From: Polynucleobacter sp. AP-Nino-20-G2
GTDB lineage: Bacteria > Pseudomonadota > Gammaproteobacteria > Burkholderiales > Burkholderiaceae
Reading direction: 5' to 3'
Assembly (NCBI RefSeq): GCF_018688235.1
Contig: NZ_CP061313.1
Coordinates: forward strand, 851,130 to 915,129
DNA length: 64,000 nt
Shown: positions 27,513 through 36,419 of the stretch, piece after piece
Numbering within the stretch: the stretch's first letter is position 1
Layout of the letters: every line of letters begins with the position of its first letter
Position numbers and translations under genes: made by a program
The notes under the pieces: model-generated
The model's database searches: none
What the model was told of the DNA's origin: nothing
What the model saw: only the letters and a program-made list of their open reading frames with translations

Positions 27513-28718
27513 ATGGCTATTTTTGAAGTTAAAGTTCCCCAACTCTCCGAGTCAGTAGCTGAAGCTACATTGTTGCAATGGAAAAAGAAGGTCGGCGATG
27601 CCGTCGGTCAAGATGAAATTTTGATTGAAATCGAAACAGACAAGGTGGTGTTGGAAGTGCCAGCTCCCTCTGCTGGTGTTTTGACAGAGATCGTTGTTGC
27701 AGACGGCGGCACAGTTGTCGCTGAGCAGTTGATCGCGAAGATTGATAGTACTGCGGTAGCTACTGCCGCTCCTGCAGCAGCTGCGCCAGCACCTGCAGCC
27801 GCTCCTGCAAAAGCAGCTCCAGCTGCTGCACCTGCTAAATCTGCTGGCGCTTCTGCGGCGCCATCTGCTGCAAAAATACTTGCTGAAAACAATATCAGTG
27901 CTGGTCAAGTTGCCGGCTCTGGTCGCGATGGTCGCGTTACTAAAGGTGATGCACTCAATGCAGTAGCTGGCGGCACAAAAGCTGCTGCATTGCCAAGCGC
28001 ACCAATCCCTATGGGCGATCGCCCAGAAGAGCGCGTACCAATGAGCCGATTGCGTGCTCGTATTGCTGAGCGTTTGCTTGAGTCACAAGCGAACAATGCG
28101 ATTTTGACTACATTCAATGAAGTCAATATGGCTCCTGTGATTGCAATGCGCAATAAGTACAAAGATCAGTTTGAAAAAGTTCATGGCGTAAAGTTGGGCT
28201 TCATGTCTTTCTTTGTTAAAGCAGCTACACACGCTTTGAAGAAATTCCCATTGCTGAACGCTTCTGTTGATGGCAATGACATTGTGTATCACGGTTACTT
28301 TGATATCGGTATCGCAGTGAGCTCACCACGTGGTTTGGTGGTTCCAATTTTGCGTGACGTTGATCAAATGAACTTGGCTGACATCGAGAAGAAGATTGCT
28401 GAGTTTGGCGTTAAGGCACGTGAAGGTAAGTTGTCTATTGAGGAATTAACTGGTGGCACATTCTCCATCTCTAACGGCGGCGTATTTGGCTCCATGCTGT
28501 CTACTCCAATCATCAATCCTCCGCAGTCTGCAATCTTGGGCATCCATGCGACTAAAGAGCGCGCTGTTGTTGAGAATGGCCAAATTGTGATTCGACCAAT
28601 CAACTACTTGGCTTTGTCTTATGACCATCGCATCATTGACGGTCGCGAAGCGGTTCTTGGCTTGGTTGCGATGAAGGATGCGTTGGAAGATCCTTCACGT
28701 CTCCTCCTTGATTTGTAA
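27513..28718 (+). CDS. odhB: Dihydrolipoyl succinyltransferase (E2)
   Basis: E2 core of the 2-oxoglutarate dehydrogenase complex. Residues 1-77 form one lipoyl domain with the lipoylated Lys in EIETDKVVLEVPAP. An Ala/Pro-rich flexible linker (about 85-117) is followed by the peripheral subunit-binding domain (PSAAKILAENNISAGQVAGS). The C-terminal catalytic domain holds SYDHRIIDGREAV with the catalytic His and Asp. Length 401 residues. AGGA precedes the ATG. It lies 43 bases after sucA. Confidence 0.97.
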   Translation: MAIFEVKVPQLSESVAEATLLQWKKKVGDAVGQDEILIEIETDKVVLEVPAPSAGVLTEIVVADGGTVVAEQLIAKIDSTAVATAAPAAAAPAPAAAPAKAAPAAAPAKSAGASAAPSAAKILAENNISAGQVAGSGRDGRVTKGDALNAVAGGTKAAALPSAPIPMGDRPEERVPMSRLRARIAERLLESQANNAILTTFNEVNMAPVIAMRNKYKDQFEKVHGVKLGFMSFFVKAATHALKKFPLLNASVDGNDIVYHGYFDIGIAVSSPRGLVVPILRDVDQMNLADIEKKIAEFGVKAREGKLSIEELTGGTFSISNGGVFGSMLSTPIINPPQSAILGIHATKERAVVENGQIVIRPINYLALSYDHRIIDGREAVLGLVAMKDALEDPSRLLLDL

Positions 28719-28729
28719 GAGGGAAGATC

Positions 28730-30166
28730 ATGAGCCAATCATTTGATGTATTAGTTATTGGTGGTGGCCCTGGTGGTTACATCGCCGCAATTCGCGCAGC
28801 GCAACTGGGTTTTAAAGTTGCTTGCGCAGAATCTAATGCGTATGACGATCCTAAGGGTGAGCCACGTCTAGGCGGAACTTGCTTGAACGTCGGTTGCATT
28901 CCTTCTAAAGCGTTGCTGGCTTCATCAGAGGAGTTCGAGAAGATCAGTCATCATGTTGCCGATCACGGCATAACCGTAGGGTCTGTGAAGCTGGACTCAA
29001 ACAAGATGATTGCGCGTAAAGATGCAATCGTGACGAAGATGACTGCCGGTATTCAGTTCTTGTTCCGTAAGAACAAAGTTACTTTGCTCAAAGGTCATGC
29101 ATCATTCGAGGGTAAGAGTGCTGACGGTTATCAAGTGAAAATTGATGGCAAAGACAAGGAAACTGTTACCGCAAAGAACGTCATTATTGCGACTGGCTCT
29201 AAAGCGCGTCATTTGCCAAATATCCCCGTCGATAATGTTCTTATTAGCGACAACGAAGGTGGTCTGAAGTTTGATTCTGTTCCAAAGAAACTTGGCGTTA
29301 TTGGCGCTGGTGTGATTGGTTTGGAGTTGGGTTCTGTATGGCGCCGTGTAGGTTCTGACGTCACTATCTTGGAAGCGCTCCCATCTTTCTTAGGTGCTTG
29401 CGATCAAGGTATTGCGAAAGAGGCGCAAAAGATTTTCACCAAGCAAGGCTTGAAGATCAATATGGGCGTTAAGATTGGTGAAGTGAAGGCAGATAAAAAA
29501 GGTGTTGTGGTTAACTACACCGATAGCGAAGGTAAGGCTCAGAAGTTAGAGTGTGATCGCTTGATTGTTTCTGTTGGTCGCGTGCCAAACACTGAGAAGT
29601 TGGGTCTTGATAAGATCGGCCTCAAGGTGGATGAGCGAGGTTTCATTCCAATTGACGACCATACTTGCGCAACTGCGGCTCCTGGCGTGTACGCCGTAGG
29701 TGACGTAGTGCGTGGACCAATGTTGGCCCACAAAGCTGAAGATGAGGGTGTATTGGTTGCTGAAGTGATTGCCGGCCAAAAACCGCATATCGATTACAAC
29801 TGCATCCCTTGGGTTATCTACACTGATCCAGAAATTGCTTGGGTTGGCAAGACAGAGCAACAACTTAAAGAAGCTGGCATTGCTTACAAAGCGGGTCAAT
29901 TCCCATTTGCTGCAAACGGCCGCGCTTTAGGTATGGATCGTGCTGACGGTTTTGTTAAGGTGTTGGCTGATGCTAAGACTGACGAAATTCTTGGCGTTCA
30001 TATCATTGGACCAAATGCATCTGATTTAATCGCCGAAGCAGCTGTAGCAATGGAATTTAAAGCCGCTGCCGAGGATATTGCTCGTATCTGTCATCCGCAT
30101 CCTAGCCTGTCTGAGGTGATGCGCGAAGCTGCTCTAGCGACGGATTCACGTGCATTAAATATGTAA
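28730..30166 (+). CDS. lpdA: Dihydrolipoyl dehydrogenase (E3)
   Basis: FAD enzyme that reoxidises the lipoyl arm with NAD+. FAD-binding motif VIGGGPGGYIAAIRAAQLG, redox-active disulphide in GGTCLNVGCIPSKALL, NAD-binding motif GVIGAGVIGLELGSVW, and the dimer-interface active-site His in CHPHPSLSEVMREAAL are all present. At 478 residues it is full length. GAGGGAAG precedes the ATG. Being linked to sucA-odhB, it most likely serves the 2-oxoglutarate complex, and may also be shared with pyruvate dehydrogenase. Confidence 0.97.
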   Translation: MSQSFDVLVIGGGPGGYIAAIRAAQLGFKVACAESNAYDDPKGEPRLGGTCLNVGCIPSKALLASSEEFEKISHHVADHGITVGSVKLDSNKMIARKDAIVTKMTAGIQFLFRKNKVTLLKGHASFEGKSADGYQVKIDGKDKETVTAKNVIIATGSKARHLPNIPVDNVLISDNEGGLKFDSVPKKLGVIGAGVIGLELGSVWRRVGSDVTILEALPSFLGACDQGIAKEAQKIFTKQGLKINMGVKIGEVKADKKGVVVNYTDSEGKAQKLECDRLIVSVGRVPNTEKLGLDKIGLKVDERGFIPIDDHTCATAAPGVYAVGDVVRGPMLAHKAEDEGVLVAEVIAGQKPHIDYNCIPWVIYTDPEIAWVGKTEQQLKEAGIAYKAGQFPFAANGRALGMDRADGFVKVLADAKTDEILGVHIIGPNASDLIAEAAVAMEFKAAAEDIARICHPHPSLSEVMREAALATDSRALNM

Positions 30167-31270
30167 TTGAAAGCATTAGAGTTTTACCATCAAGAGTTAA
30201 AGGCGCGCGGGTATCACAGTGATCCCGCGCAACTTGCCGCCATCGAGCGTTTGCAGCGCTGCGAAGATGAGTGGATTGCTTATAAAGAAATCCGCAGCAG
30301 CGGGTTAAAAAAGAAGCTCTTTAAACCAAAATTACCCCGTGGTGTTTACCTATGGGGTGGAGTAGGCCGTGGCAAATCCTTTTTAATGGACTGCTTCTAT
30401 GCCGCTTCGCCTTTGGAAAAAAAGATTCGAATTCACTTTCATGAATTCATGCGCGAAGTCCATCGTGAACTTCATGAATTATCAGGCTTAGCAGATCCAT
30501 TGGATGAGCTATCAAAGCGAATTGCCAAGCGCTACCGCTTAATTTGTTTTGATGAATTTCACATTAACGATATTGCCGATGCGATGATTTTGTATCGCTT
30601 GCTGAGTGCGCTCTTTGAGGATCGCGTTCAGTTCGTTATGACCTCTAACTATCAACCAAGCGAACTCTATCCAAACGGTTTGCATCGGGATCGTCTATTG
30701 CCCGCAATTAAGCTTTTAGAAGAAAAGCTAGATGTGATGAATGTAGATGCGGGTAATGATTACCGCAGGGTACAGATGGCGCAGGTTGAGGCATATCTCA
30801 CGCCCGTCAATGCGCAAACCCATGCGATCTTGATGCAGATGTTCCAAACGTTGATTGGCAATCAAAAAGAAACGGTCCGTCCAGTATTGCGGATTGAGTC
30901 CCGAGAATTGCGACCTCTCCACATGGCGGAGGGGGTGGTTTGGTTTGATTTTCAAACCCTTTGTTGTGGTCCAAGGTCTCAAAATGACTACTTGGAGATC
31001 GCTAATCAGTTTCATACGGTGATTTTGTCTGGCGCACCTTATATGCCTCCCAGGATGACTAATGAGGCTCGGCGCTTTATTTGGCTCATAGACGTCCTAT
31101 ATGACCATAAGATCAAGTTAATCATCTCCGCAGAGGTTCCGGCAACAGAGCTCTATACCGAGGGTCAGATCACTAGCGAGTTCTCCAGAACGGTTTCTCG
31201 CTTGATTGAGATGCAGTCCCGCGATTACCTAGATGCGCCTCGTCGTGTAATTGACACCAGCTTGACCTAA
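30167..31270 (+). CDS. zapE: Cell-division ATPase ZapE (AFG1-like)
   Basis: A 367-residue AFG1-family ATPase. Walker A is GGVGRGKSFLMD near residue 66, Walker B is RLICFDEFHINDIADA, and SRFLIE-type arginine region is SRTVSRLIEM. ZapE acts at the Z-ring during late division in E. coli. The frame begins with TTG placed directly after the lpdA stop codon, so translation is probably coupled; no ATG occurs near the conserved N-terminus. The same lpdA-zapE order is common in betaproteobacteria. Confidence 0.9.
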   Translation: MKALEFYHQELKARGYHSDPAQLAAIERLQRCEDEWIAYKEIRSSGLKKKLFKPKLPRGVYLWGGVGRGKSFLMDCFYAASPLEKKIRIHFHEFMREVHRELHELSGLADPLDELSKRIAKRYRLICFDEFHINDIADAMILYRLLSALFEDRVQFVMTSNYQPSELYPNGLHRDRLLPAIKLLEEKLDVMNVDAGNDYRRVQMAQVEAYLTPVNAQTHAILMQMFQTLIGNQKETVRPVLRIESRELRPLHMAEGVVWFDFQTLCCGPRSQNDYLEIANQFHTVILSGAPYMPPRMTNEARRFIWLIDVLYDHKIKLIISAEVPATELYTEGQITSEFSRTVSRLIEMQSRDYLDAPRRVIDTSLT

Positions 31271-31279
31271 AATAGGGTC

Positions 31280-32128
31280 ATGACCAGTATTTCAAGCCTA
31301 AACGCAGATTTACATTGCCACTCCGTAGTTTCCGACGGGACTTTGACGCCCGAGGAATTGGCGGAGCGCGCCCATGCGAATGGGGTGCATTTGTGGGCCC
31401 TTACTGATCATGATGAACTTGGTGGTCAAGCTAGAGCAAGATCTGCGGCCAGTGCACTCGGAATGGATTATCTGGCGGGGGTGGAAATTTCAGTTACTTG
31501 GATGGGGCAAACCATTCATATTGTTGGTCTCGGAATTGATGCTGCCCATGCGGGGATTCTGGAGGGGTTGCGCCGTACTCGCGATGGCCGGGGGAATCGT
31601 GCCAAATTAATGGCTGAGCAACTGCTCAAAGCGGGCATTCCTGGCGCCTATGAAGGCGCGCTGCATTTTGCTGGTAATCCTGAATTAATTTCTCGCACCC
31701 ACTTCGCCCGCTTTTTAGTGGAGCAGGGGGTGTGCCGTGATACAGACCATGTATTTAAAAACTACCTTATCGAAGATAAGCCTGGTTACGTGCCACATTT
31801 GTGGGCCAGCCTAGATGAAGCTGTTGCTTGGATTAAAGCGGCTGGTGGCGTTGCCGTGATTGCGCATCCTGGCCGCTACAAACTCAGTGCCATGCAGATG
31901 GATGAGCTCTATAAGCATTTCAAGGAGATTGGTGGCATGGCAATTGAGGTGATTACCGGTAGCCATAGTCCGAGCCAATATCAGACCTATGGCAAGATTG
32001 CCCAGCATTATGGATTTTTGGCTTCGCGGGGTTCAGATTTTCATGATCCCGAAGAGAGTTATATTGATCTAGGTGCTTTGCCACGCTTGCCTGATCACCT
32101 GACACCTGTATGGTCGATGTTTCATTGA
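31280..32128 (+). CDS. PHP-domain phosphoesterase (YciV/RNase AM-like)
   Basis: A 282-residue PHP protein. Metal ligands are seen in ADLHCHSVVSDG (motif I), LTDHDELGG (motif II), GVEISVTW, IAHPGRYKL and RGSDFHDPE (motif IV). Family members hydrolyse 3',5'-nucleotide bisphosphates and trim RNA 5' ends; the exact activity here is not proven. It begins 9 bases after zapE and lies 54 bases ahead of trpS. In many bacteria yciV homologues sit near trp genes. Confidence 0.85.
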   Translation: MTSISSLNADLHCHSVVSDGTLTPEELAERAHANGVHLWALTDHDELGGQARARSAASALGMDYLAGVEISVTWMGQTIHIVGLGIDAAHAGILEGLRRTRDGRGNRAKLMAEQLLKAGIPGAYEGALHFAGNPELISRTHFARFLVEQGVCRDTDHVFKNYLIEDKPGYVPHLWASLDEAVAWIKAAGGVAVIAHPGRYKLSAMQMDELYKHFKEIGGMAIEVITGSHSPSQYQTYGKIAQHYGFLASRGSDFHDPEESYIDLGALPRLPDHLTPVWSMFH

Positions 32129-32182
32129 TAAATTTCTCACACCTCAACCTGTTTTAATTACTTTTAAAGAATAAAGATCAAG

Positions 32183-33385
32183 ATGTTTGCTGAACGCGTT
32201 CTCTCTGGCATGCGACCAACTGGTAGTTTGCATTTAGGCCACTACCATGGTGTTTTAAAGAACTGGGTACGCTTGCAGTCCGAGTACCCCTGTTTCTTTT
32301 TCGTGGCCGATTGGCATGCGTTGACCACTCATTATGAAACTCCGGATGTGATTGAGCAGTCCGTATGGGATATGGTGATCGATTGGTTGGCCTGTGGTGT
32401 TGATCCTAACCAGGCTACTTTATTTATACAAAGCAAGGTTCCTGAACACGCTGAACTCTTTCTATTGCTGTCGATGGGTACGCCTTTGGGTTGGCTTGAG
32501 CGTGTGCCGACCTACAAAGACCAAATCGAAAAGTTAAAAGAAAAGGATTTACAGACTTATGGCTTCTTGGGTTACCCATTGTTGCAGGCTGCTGATATTT
32601 TGATTTACCGCGCGCAATTTGTGCCGGTAGGCGAGGATCAAATTCCGCACGTGGAGATGACTCGTGAAGTAGCCCGTCGTTTTAACTATCTCTATGGTCG
32701 CGAGCCAGGTTTTGAAGAGAAGGCGCTTGAGGCAGTTAAAAAATTGGGTAGCAAGCGTGCCAAGATGTACGCTGAATTGCGTGTCGCTTTTCAGGAGCGT
32801 GGAGATGACGAAGCTCTTGAGCAAGCGAAAGCCTTACTGCAGGAAGCGCAAAGCCTTTCGATGGCCGATCGTGAGAGATTATTTGGTTTCTTAGAAGGCG
32901 CTCGCAAAATTATTCTGCCAGAGCCTCAGGCTTTGCTAACAACAGCTTCTCGTATGCCTGGTATCGATGGCCAGAAGATGTCCAAGTCTTATGGAAATAC
33001 GATCAGCATTCGCGAGAAGCCGGAAGAGGTGATTCGCTCGATTCGTACGATGCCAACGGATCCGGCGCGTGTTCGCAGAACCGATCCAGGTGATCCTGCG
33101 CGCTGCCCAGTTTGGCAGTTGCATACGGTGTATTCCAGCGAAGATACTAAGGCTTGGGTGCAAAAAGAATGCCAGTCTGCTGGAATTGGTTGCTTGGAAT
33201 GTAAGCAGCCGGTGATTGATGCGATTCTTGCTGAACAACAGCCGATGTTTGAGCGTGCCCAGAAGTATTTGGATGATCCAAGTCTTTTGCGTTCGATTAT
33301 TGCGGATGGTTGCGATAAGGCTCGCAAAGTTGCCCAAGAAACGATGCGCGAGGTTCGCGAGTCAATGGGCCTAGCTTACGATTAA
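32183..33385 (+). CDS. trpS: Tryptophanyl-tRNA synthetase
   Basis: Class I synthetase that charges tRNA-Trp. The HIGH-like motif is LHLGHYHGVLKNW and the KMSKS motif is GQKMSKSYGNT. AILIYRAQFVPVGEDQIPHVEMTREVAR-type active-site segment is intact (bases about 32595-32690). At 400 residues it is longer than the E. coli enzyme (about 334), because of an insertion around residues 175-235; this longer form is usual in betaproteobacteria. No regulatory leader was recognised upstream. Confidence 0.96.
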   Translation: MFAERVLSGMRPTGSLHLGHYHGVLKNWVRLQSEYPCFFFVADWHALTTHYETPDVIEQSVWDMVIDWLACGVDPNQATLFIQSKVPEHAELFLLLSMGTPLGWLERVPTYKDQIEKLKEKDLQTYGFLGYPLLQAADILIYRAQFVPVGEDQIPHVEMTREVARRFNYLYGREPGFEEKALEAVKKLGSKRAKMYAELRVAFQERGDDEALEQAKALLQEAQSLSMADRERLFGFLEGARKIILPEPQALLTTASRMPGIDGQKMSKSYGNTISIREKPEEVIRSIRTMPTDPARVRRTDPGDPARCPVWQLHTVYSSEDTKAWVQKECQSAGIGCLECKQPVIDAILAEQQPMFERAQKYLDDPSLLRSIIADGCDKARKVAQETMREVRESMGLAYD

Positions 33386-33398
33386 GCGCGAGATAGAT

Positions 33399-33974
33399 TT
33401 GACTAATGCGCACGATGTTTTGCTGGACGCTTCACCTTGGGTGAAGCGTTTTGCCTTATCGATTCCCAAAGAAGGTTCCGTCCTGGATTTAGCCTGTGGC
33501 GGTGGAAGAAACGCTGCTCTCTTGGCCTCTTTAGGTTATTCGGTGTTGGCTGTTGATCAGGATATCAATGCCATACAGCAATGGAGTGATTCATTGATTC
33601 ATCCGCGGCAAGAAAATCTAGAGGGTGAAACTTGGCCATTGCAAGGCCTGCAATTTGCCGGGATTGTGGTGACTAATTACCTTTATCGACCCTTTCTAGA
33701 GCAACTTCCAAAGATGTTGGTGGATGGGGGTGTTTTGATCTATGAAACCTTTGCCGAAGGAAATGCTGAGTTTGGCAAACCCTCTAACCCCAATTTCCTT
33801 CTAAAACCCGCAGAATTGCTTGGTTTGGCAGCATCATCAGGTCTAAAAGTGATTGCCTATGAGGATATTTACCTCGATCAACCCAAACCAGCTATGGTTC
33901 AGCGTATATGTGCCGTAAAAGGGCATTTAAAAGGGCATTTAAAAGGGCGCATTCCGTTACAATTTCATGGTTAA
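33399..33974 (+). CDS. Class I SAM-dependent methyltransferase
   Basis: A 191-residue methyltransferase fold. Motif I is VLDLACGGGRNAALLASLGY (SAM-binding), followed by VLAVDQDINAI and IVVTNYLYRPFLEQLP. It resembles the small TehB-like methyltransferases; the substrate is unknown. The frame opens with TTG at 33399; no ATG precedes motif I at a sensible place. The C-terminus is odd: a 12-base repeat (AAAAGGGCATTT, 33917-33948) encodes KGHLKGHLKG, apparently a recent expansion. dapA follows. Confidence 0.8.
   Translation: MTNAHDVLLDASPWVKRFALSIPKEGSVLDLACGGGRNAALLASLGYSVLAVDQDINAIQQWSDSLIHPRQENLEGETWPLQGLQFAGIVVTNYLYRPFLEQLPKMLVDGGVLIYETFAEGNAEFGKPSNPNFLLKPAELLGLAASSGLKVIAYEDIYLDQPKPAMVQRICAVKGHLKGHLKGRIPLQFHG
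33917..33948 (+). repeat. 12-base tandem repeat in the methyltransferase tail
   Basis: AAAAGGGCATTT occurs twice in full and once in part (8 of 12 bases). The unit is a multiple of three and keeps the frame, adding Lys-Gly-His-Leu to the protein. Likely slippage product. Confidence 0.9.
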
Positions 33975-34000
33975 TATAGCTAAAAATCGGTGCATATTCG

Positions 34001-34924
34001 GTGACAAATACAGCTCAATCTAAAGGAAGTAAAAAGCCCATTGCTGGCAGCATGCCGGCTATAGTGACGCCGATGTTTGAGGATGGAAGCTTGGACTTTC
34101 CAGCTTTGCGTTCTTTGTTGGACTGGCATGTTGCTGAAGGTTCGGATGGCATTGTGATTGTCGGCACTAGCGGTGAGTCTCCAACGGTATCGGTTGAAGA
34201 GCATTGTGAGCTGATTAAAGCCACGGTTGAACATATCGCTGGAAGAATCCCTGTGATTGCTGGCACGGGTGGAAACTCAACGACTGAAGCTATTGAATTG
34301 ACCCGTTTTGCTAAAGAGGTTGGTGCTGATGCCAGCCTCCAAGTGGTCCCTTATTACAACAAGCCAACTCAAGAGGGTATGTATGCCCACTTCAAGAAAA
34401 TTGCTGAGTCGGTAGATCTCCCGGTCATCCTTTACAACGTACCCGGTAGAACTGTTGCTGATTTAGCGGGTGAGACTGTCGTTCGTTTAGCGGGCGTTCC
34501 TGGTGTAATCGGGATTAAAGATGCTACTGGCAGTATTGAGCGCGGTACCTTGTTGCTTGCTGATTTAAAGCGTGCTGGCCACGAAGATTTCTCCGTTTTT
34601 TCTGGCGATGACCTTAGCGCCGCTTTGCTCATGTTGATGGGTGGTAAGGGAAATATCTCTGTTACCGCCAATATCGCACCACGCTTAATGCACGACCTTT
34701 GCCAGGCCGCAATGTCCGATGATGTTGTGAAAACACGCGCTATTCAATATCAACTCTTGGCTGTTCATAAGGCCATGTTTACTGAGGCAAATCCAATTCC
34801 AGTGAAGTGGGCTCTATATGAAATGGGCAAAATTACCGCTGGAATTCGTTTGCCATTAACCCCTTTGAGCGTTGCCTTGCGTGAACCTTTGAAGATTGCA
34901 ATGAAACAGGCCGGCTTACTATGA
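34001..34924 (+). CDS. dapA: 4-hydroxy-tetrahydrodipicolinate synthase
   Basis: First committed step of lysine/diaminopimelate synthesis: condenses pyruvate with aspartate semialdehyde. The TIM-barrel signature GTSGESPTVSVEEH, the proton-relay Tyr in VPYYNKPTQEGMYAHF, the YNVPGRT block, and the Schiff-base Lys in VIGIKDATGS are all there. The GTG at 34001 gives a 307-residue protein; an ATG at 34052 would trim 17 residues just before the first strand. bamC overlaps its stop (ATGA), a linkage also found in E. coli (dapA-nlpB). Confidence 0.95.
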   Translation: MTNTAQSKGSKKPIAGSMPAIVTPMFEDGSLDFPALRSLLDWHVAEGSDGIVIVGTSGESPTVSVEEHCELIKATVEHIAGRIPVIAGTGGNSTTEAIELTRFAKEVGADASLQVVPYYNKPTQEGMYAHFKKIAESVDLPVILYNVPGRTVADLAGETVVRLAGVPGVIGIKDATGSIERGTLLLADLKRAGHEDFSVFSGDDLSAALLMLMGGKGNISVTANIAPRLMHDLCQAAMSDDVVKTRAIQYQLLAVHKAMFTEANPIPVKWALYEMGKITAGIRLPLTPLSVALREPLKIAMKQAGLL

Positions 34925-36069
34925 TGAATTTGATGCAACTCCTGCGCCAGTATGGCGCCATGACCCTGGTTATTGGAGTTACCACTTTAGGTGTTGTTGC
35001 TTGCAAATCTGTAACAACCAACGATACGGTGGACTATAAGTCTTCTGGGGCGGTACGCGGCCCGAATTTAGCTTACCCACCTGACTTGATTACTGCTCAG
35101 GCAGATCGTCGCTATATCGTTCAGGATGGTACTGCGACCATGTCTGAATACAATGCTGCCGTCAAAAAATCAGTAGATACACGCAAGAATGTGATGACCG
35201 GTATTCCGGGTATGCGTATTGCTCGTGATGGTGAGCGTCGTTGGCTGGTTGTTGAAAAACCTGCACCCGAGCTCTATCCACAAATTAAAGATTTCTGGCA
35301 AGAAAATGGTTTCTTATTGGTAATCGATTCCCCGTCTACCGGAATCATGGAGACAGATTGGTCTGAGAATCGCGCGAAGATTTCTCAAGATTTCATCCGC
35401 TCTATTGTGGGCAGCGCATTAGATTCCATTTACGATACTGGCGAGCGTGATAAATATAAGACACGCCTAGAGGTTTCAAAGCCTGGTGAAACGGAGATTT
35501 ACATCACACAGCGCGGCGCCATTGAAAAATGTACATCCGACTCAACTGGTAATTGCATCTCCACAATCTGGACTGCTCGCCCCAATGATCCTGAGCTTGA
35601 GGCAATCTTTTTGGCACGCTTGATGGAGCGCTTGGGTATGACTCAGGAGCAAGCTAAAGCTCAAGTGGCAGTACCTTTGGGTCCCAAGACTCCGAAGGCA
35701 AAGCTCATTCAAGATGGCCCTAACACCGCCCATATCGAAATGGCTGCTGGATTTGATCGTGCTTGGCGTGATACTGGCTTGGCACTGGATCGTTCGAATT
35801 TCACAGTTGAAGATCGTAATCGCACCAATGGTGTCTATTACGTGCGCTATGTCAATCCAAAGGATTTGGGTGATACCAAAGGCTTCTTCTCTAATCTCTT
35901 TAGTAGCAAAGACGACTCAAGTCTAAAAGCGAAGAAATACTTGGTGGTCGTTAAATCGACTGGTGATAGTTCTTCTACCGTGTATGTTCAGGATGCCGAT
36001 GGTAGACCTGAAAATACAGCCGCCGGTTTGCAACTCTTAACCTTGCTTACTGAGCAGTTGACTCGCTGA
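34921..36069 (+). CDS. bamC: Outer-membrane assembly lipoprotein BamC
   Basis: Lipoprotein of the BAM complex that inserts beta-barrel proteins. The first 27 residues form a lipoprotein signal with lipobox LGVVAC (Cys28). The start region GAVRGPNLAYPPDL corresponds to the unstructured BamC segment that binds BamD, followed by two helix-grip domains (about 100-220 and 260-380). At 382 residues the length is typical. The ATG pair overlaps the dapA stop, suggesting translational coupling. Confidence 0.92.
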   Translation: MMNLMQLLRQYGAMTLVIGVTTLGVVACKSVTTNDTVDYKSSGAVRGPNLAYPPDLITAQADRRYIVQDGTATMSEYNAAVKKSVDTRKNVMTGIPGMRIARDGERRWLVVEKPAPELYPQIKDFWQENGFLLVIDSPSTGIMETDWSENRAKISQDFIRSIVGSALDSIYDTGERDKYKTRLEVSKPGETEIYITQRGAIEKCTSDSTGNCISTIWTARPNDPELEAIFLARLMERLGMTQEQAKAQVAVPLGPKTPKAKLIQDGPNTAHIEMAAGFDRAWRDTGLALDRSNFTVEDRNRTNGVYYVRYVNPKDLGDTKGFFSNLFSSKDDSSLKAKKYLVVVKSTGDSSSTVYVQDADGRPENTAAGLQLLTLLTEQLTR

Positions 36070-36096
36070 TAGATATACGCAAGAAATTGCAGACAA

Positions 36097-36127
36097 TAAA
36101 AAAGCCGCTTTGCAGCGGCTTTTTTTC
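36097..36127 (+). terminator. Strong terminator shared by bamC and the small lipoprotein gene
   Basis: AAAAAAGCCGCT-TTGC-AGCGGCTTTTTTT: an eight-base GC-rich stem with A-run and T-run, 30 bases after bamC. Its symmetry allows use in both directions, and the minus-strand gene ends 14 bases to the right. Confidence 0.92.
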
Positions 36128-36140
36128 TTCAAAGAGAAGA

Positions 36141-36311
36141 TTACTTCTTAGCGTCAGCAGCAGGAGCAGCTGGAGCAGCAGCAGGAGCTTCAGCAGCAGG
36201 AGCAGCTGGAGCAGCAGCAGGAGCAGCTTCTACAGGTTTTGCTTCTTCTTTTTTACCGCAAGCGGCCAAAGCGATTGCAAACATTGCTACGAGTACGAGT
36301 GACTTCTTCAT
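36141..36311 (-). CDS. Small Ala/Pro-rich lipoprotein, 56 residues
   Basis: A short minus-strand gene with GAGGA nine bases before its ATG. The product begins MKKSLVLVAMFAIALAACGK, a clear lipoprotein signal with lipobox LAAC (Cys18), then a charged KKEEAKPVE segment and an Ala/Pro-only tail ending AADAKK. No folded domain is possible in the tail, which may span the periplasm. The tail is coded by a near-perfect 36-base duplication (see repeat). The role is unknown. The gene is bounded by the strong terminator. Confidence 0.8.
   Translation of the reverse strand: MKKSLVLVAMFAIALAACGKKEEAKPVEAAPAAAPAAPAAEAPAAAPAAPAADAKK
36155..36224 (-). repeat. 36-base tandem duplication in the lipoprotein gene
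   Basis: CAGCAGCAGGAGCAGCTGGA and the 14 bases after it occur at 36155 and again at 36191, on a 36-base period. On the coding strand this repeats the EAPAAAPAAPAA-type block. The in-frame length suggests that copy number could vary among strains. Confidence 0.9.
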
Positions 36312-36419
36312 TTGTAATTTCCTCTTAAAAAATTATCATTAATTACCGGTAATTGATGCTTGGATTGCACAGGGAAACCCTTAGGTACTTTCCAGTAATG
36401 ATTATAGCCATCTCCAGAT

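Noticed and set aside
36087..36302. Plus-strand open frame rich in Ser and Arg
   Set aside because: It is the mirror of the repeat-rich minus-strand lipoprotein gene, which has a ribosome site and signal peptide.
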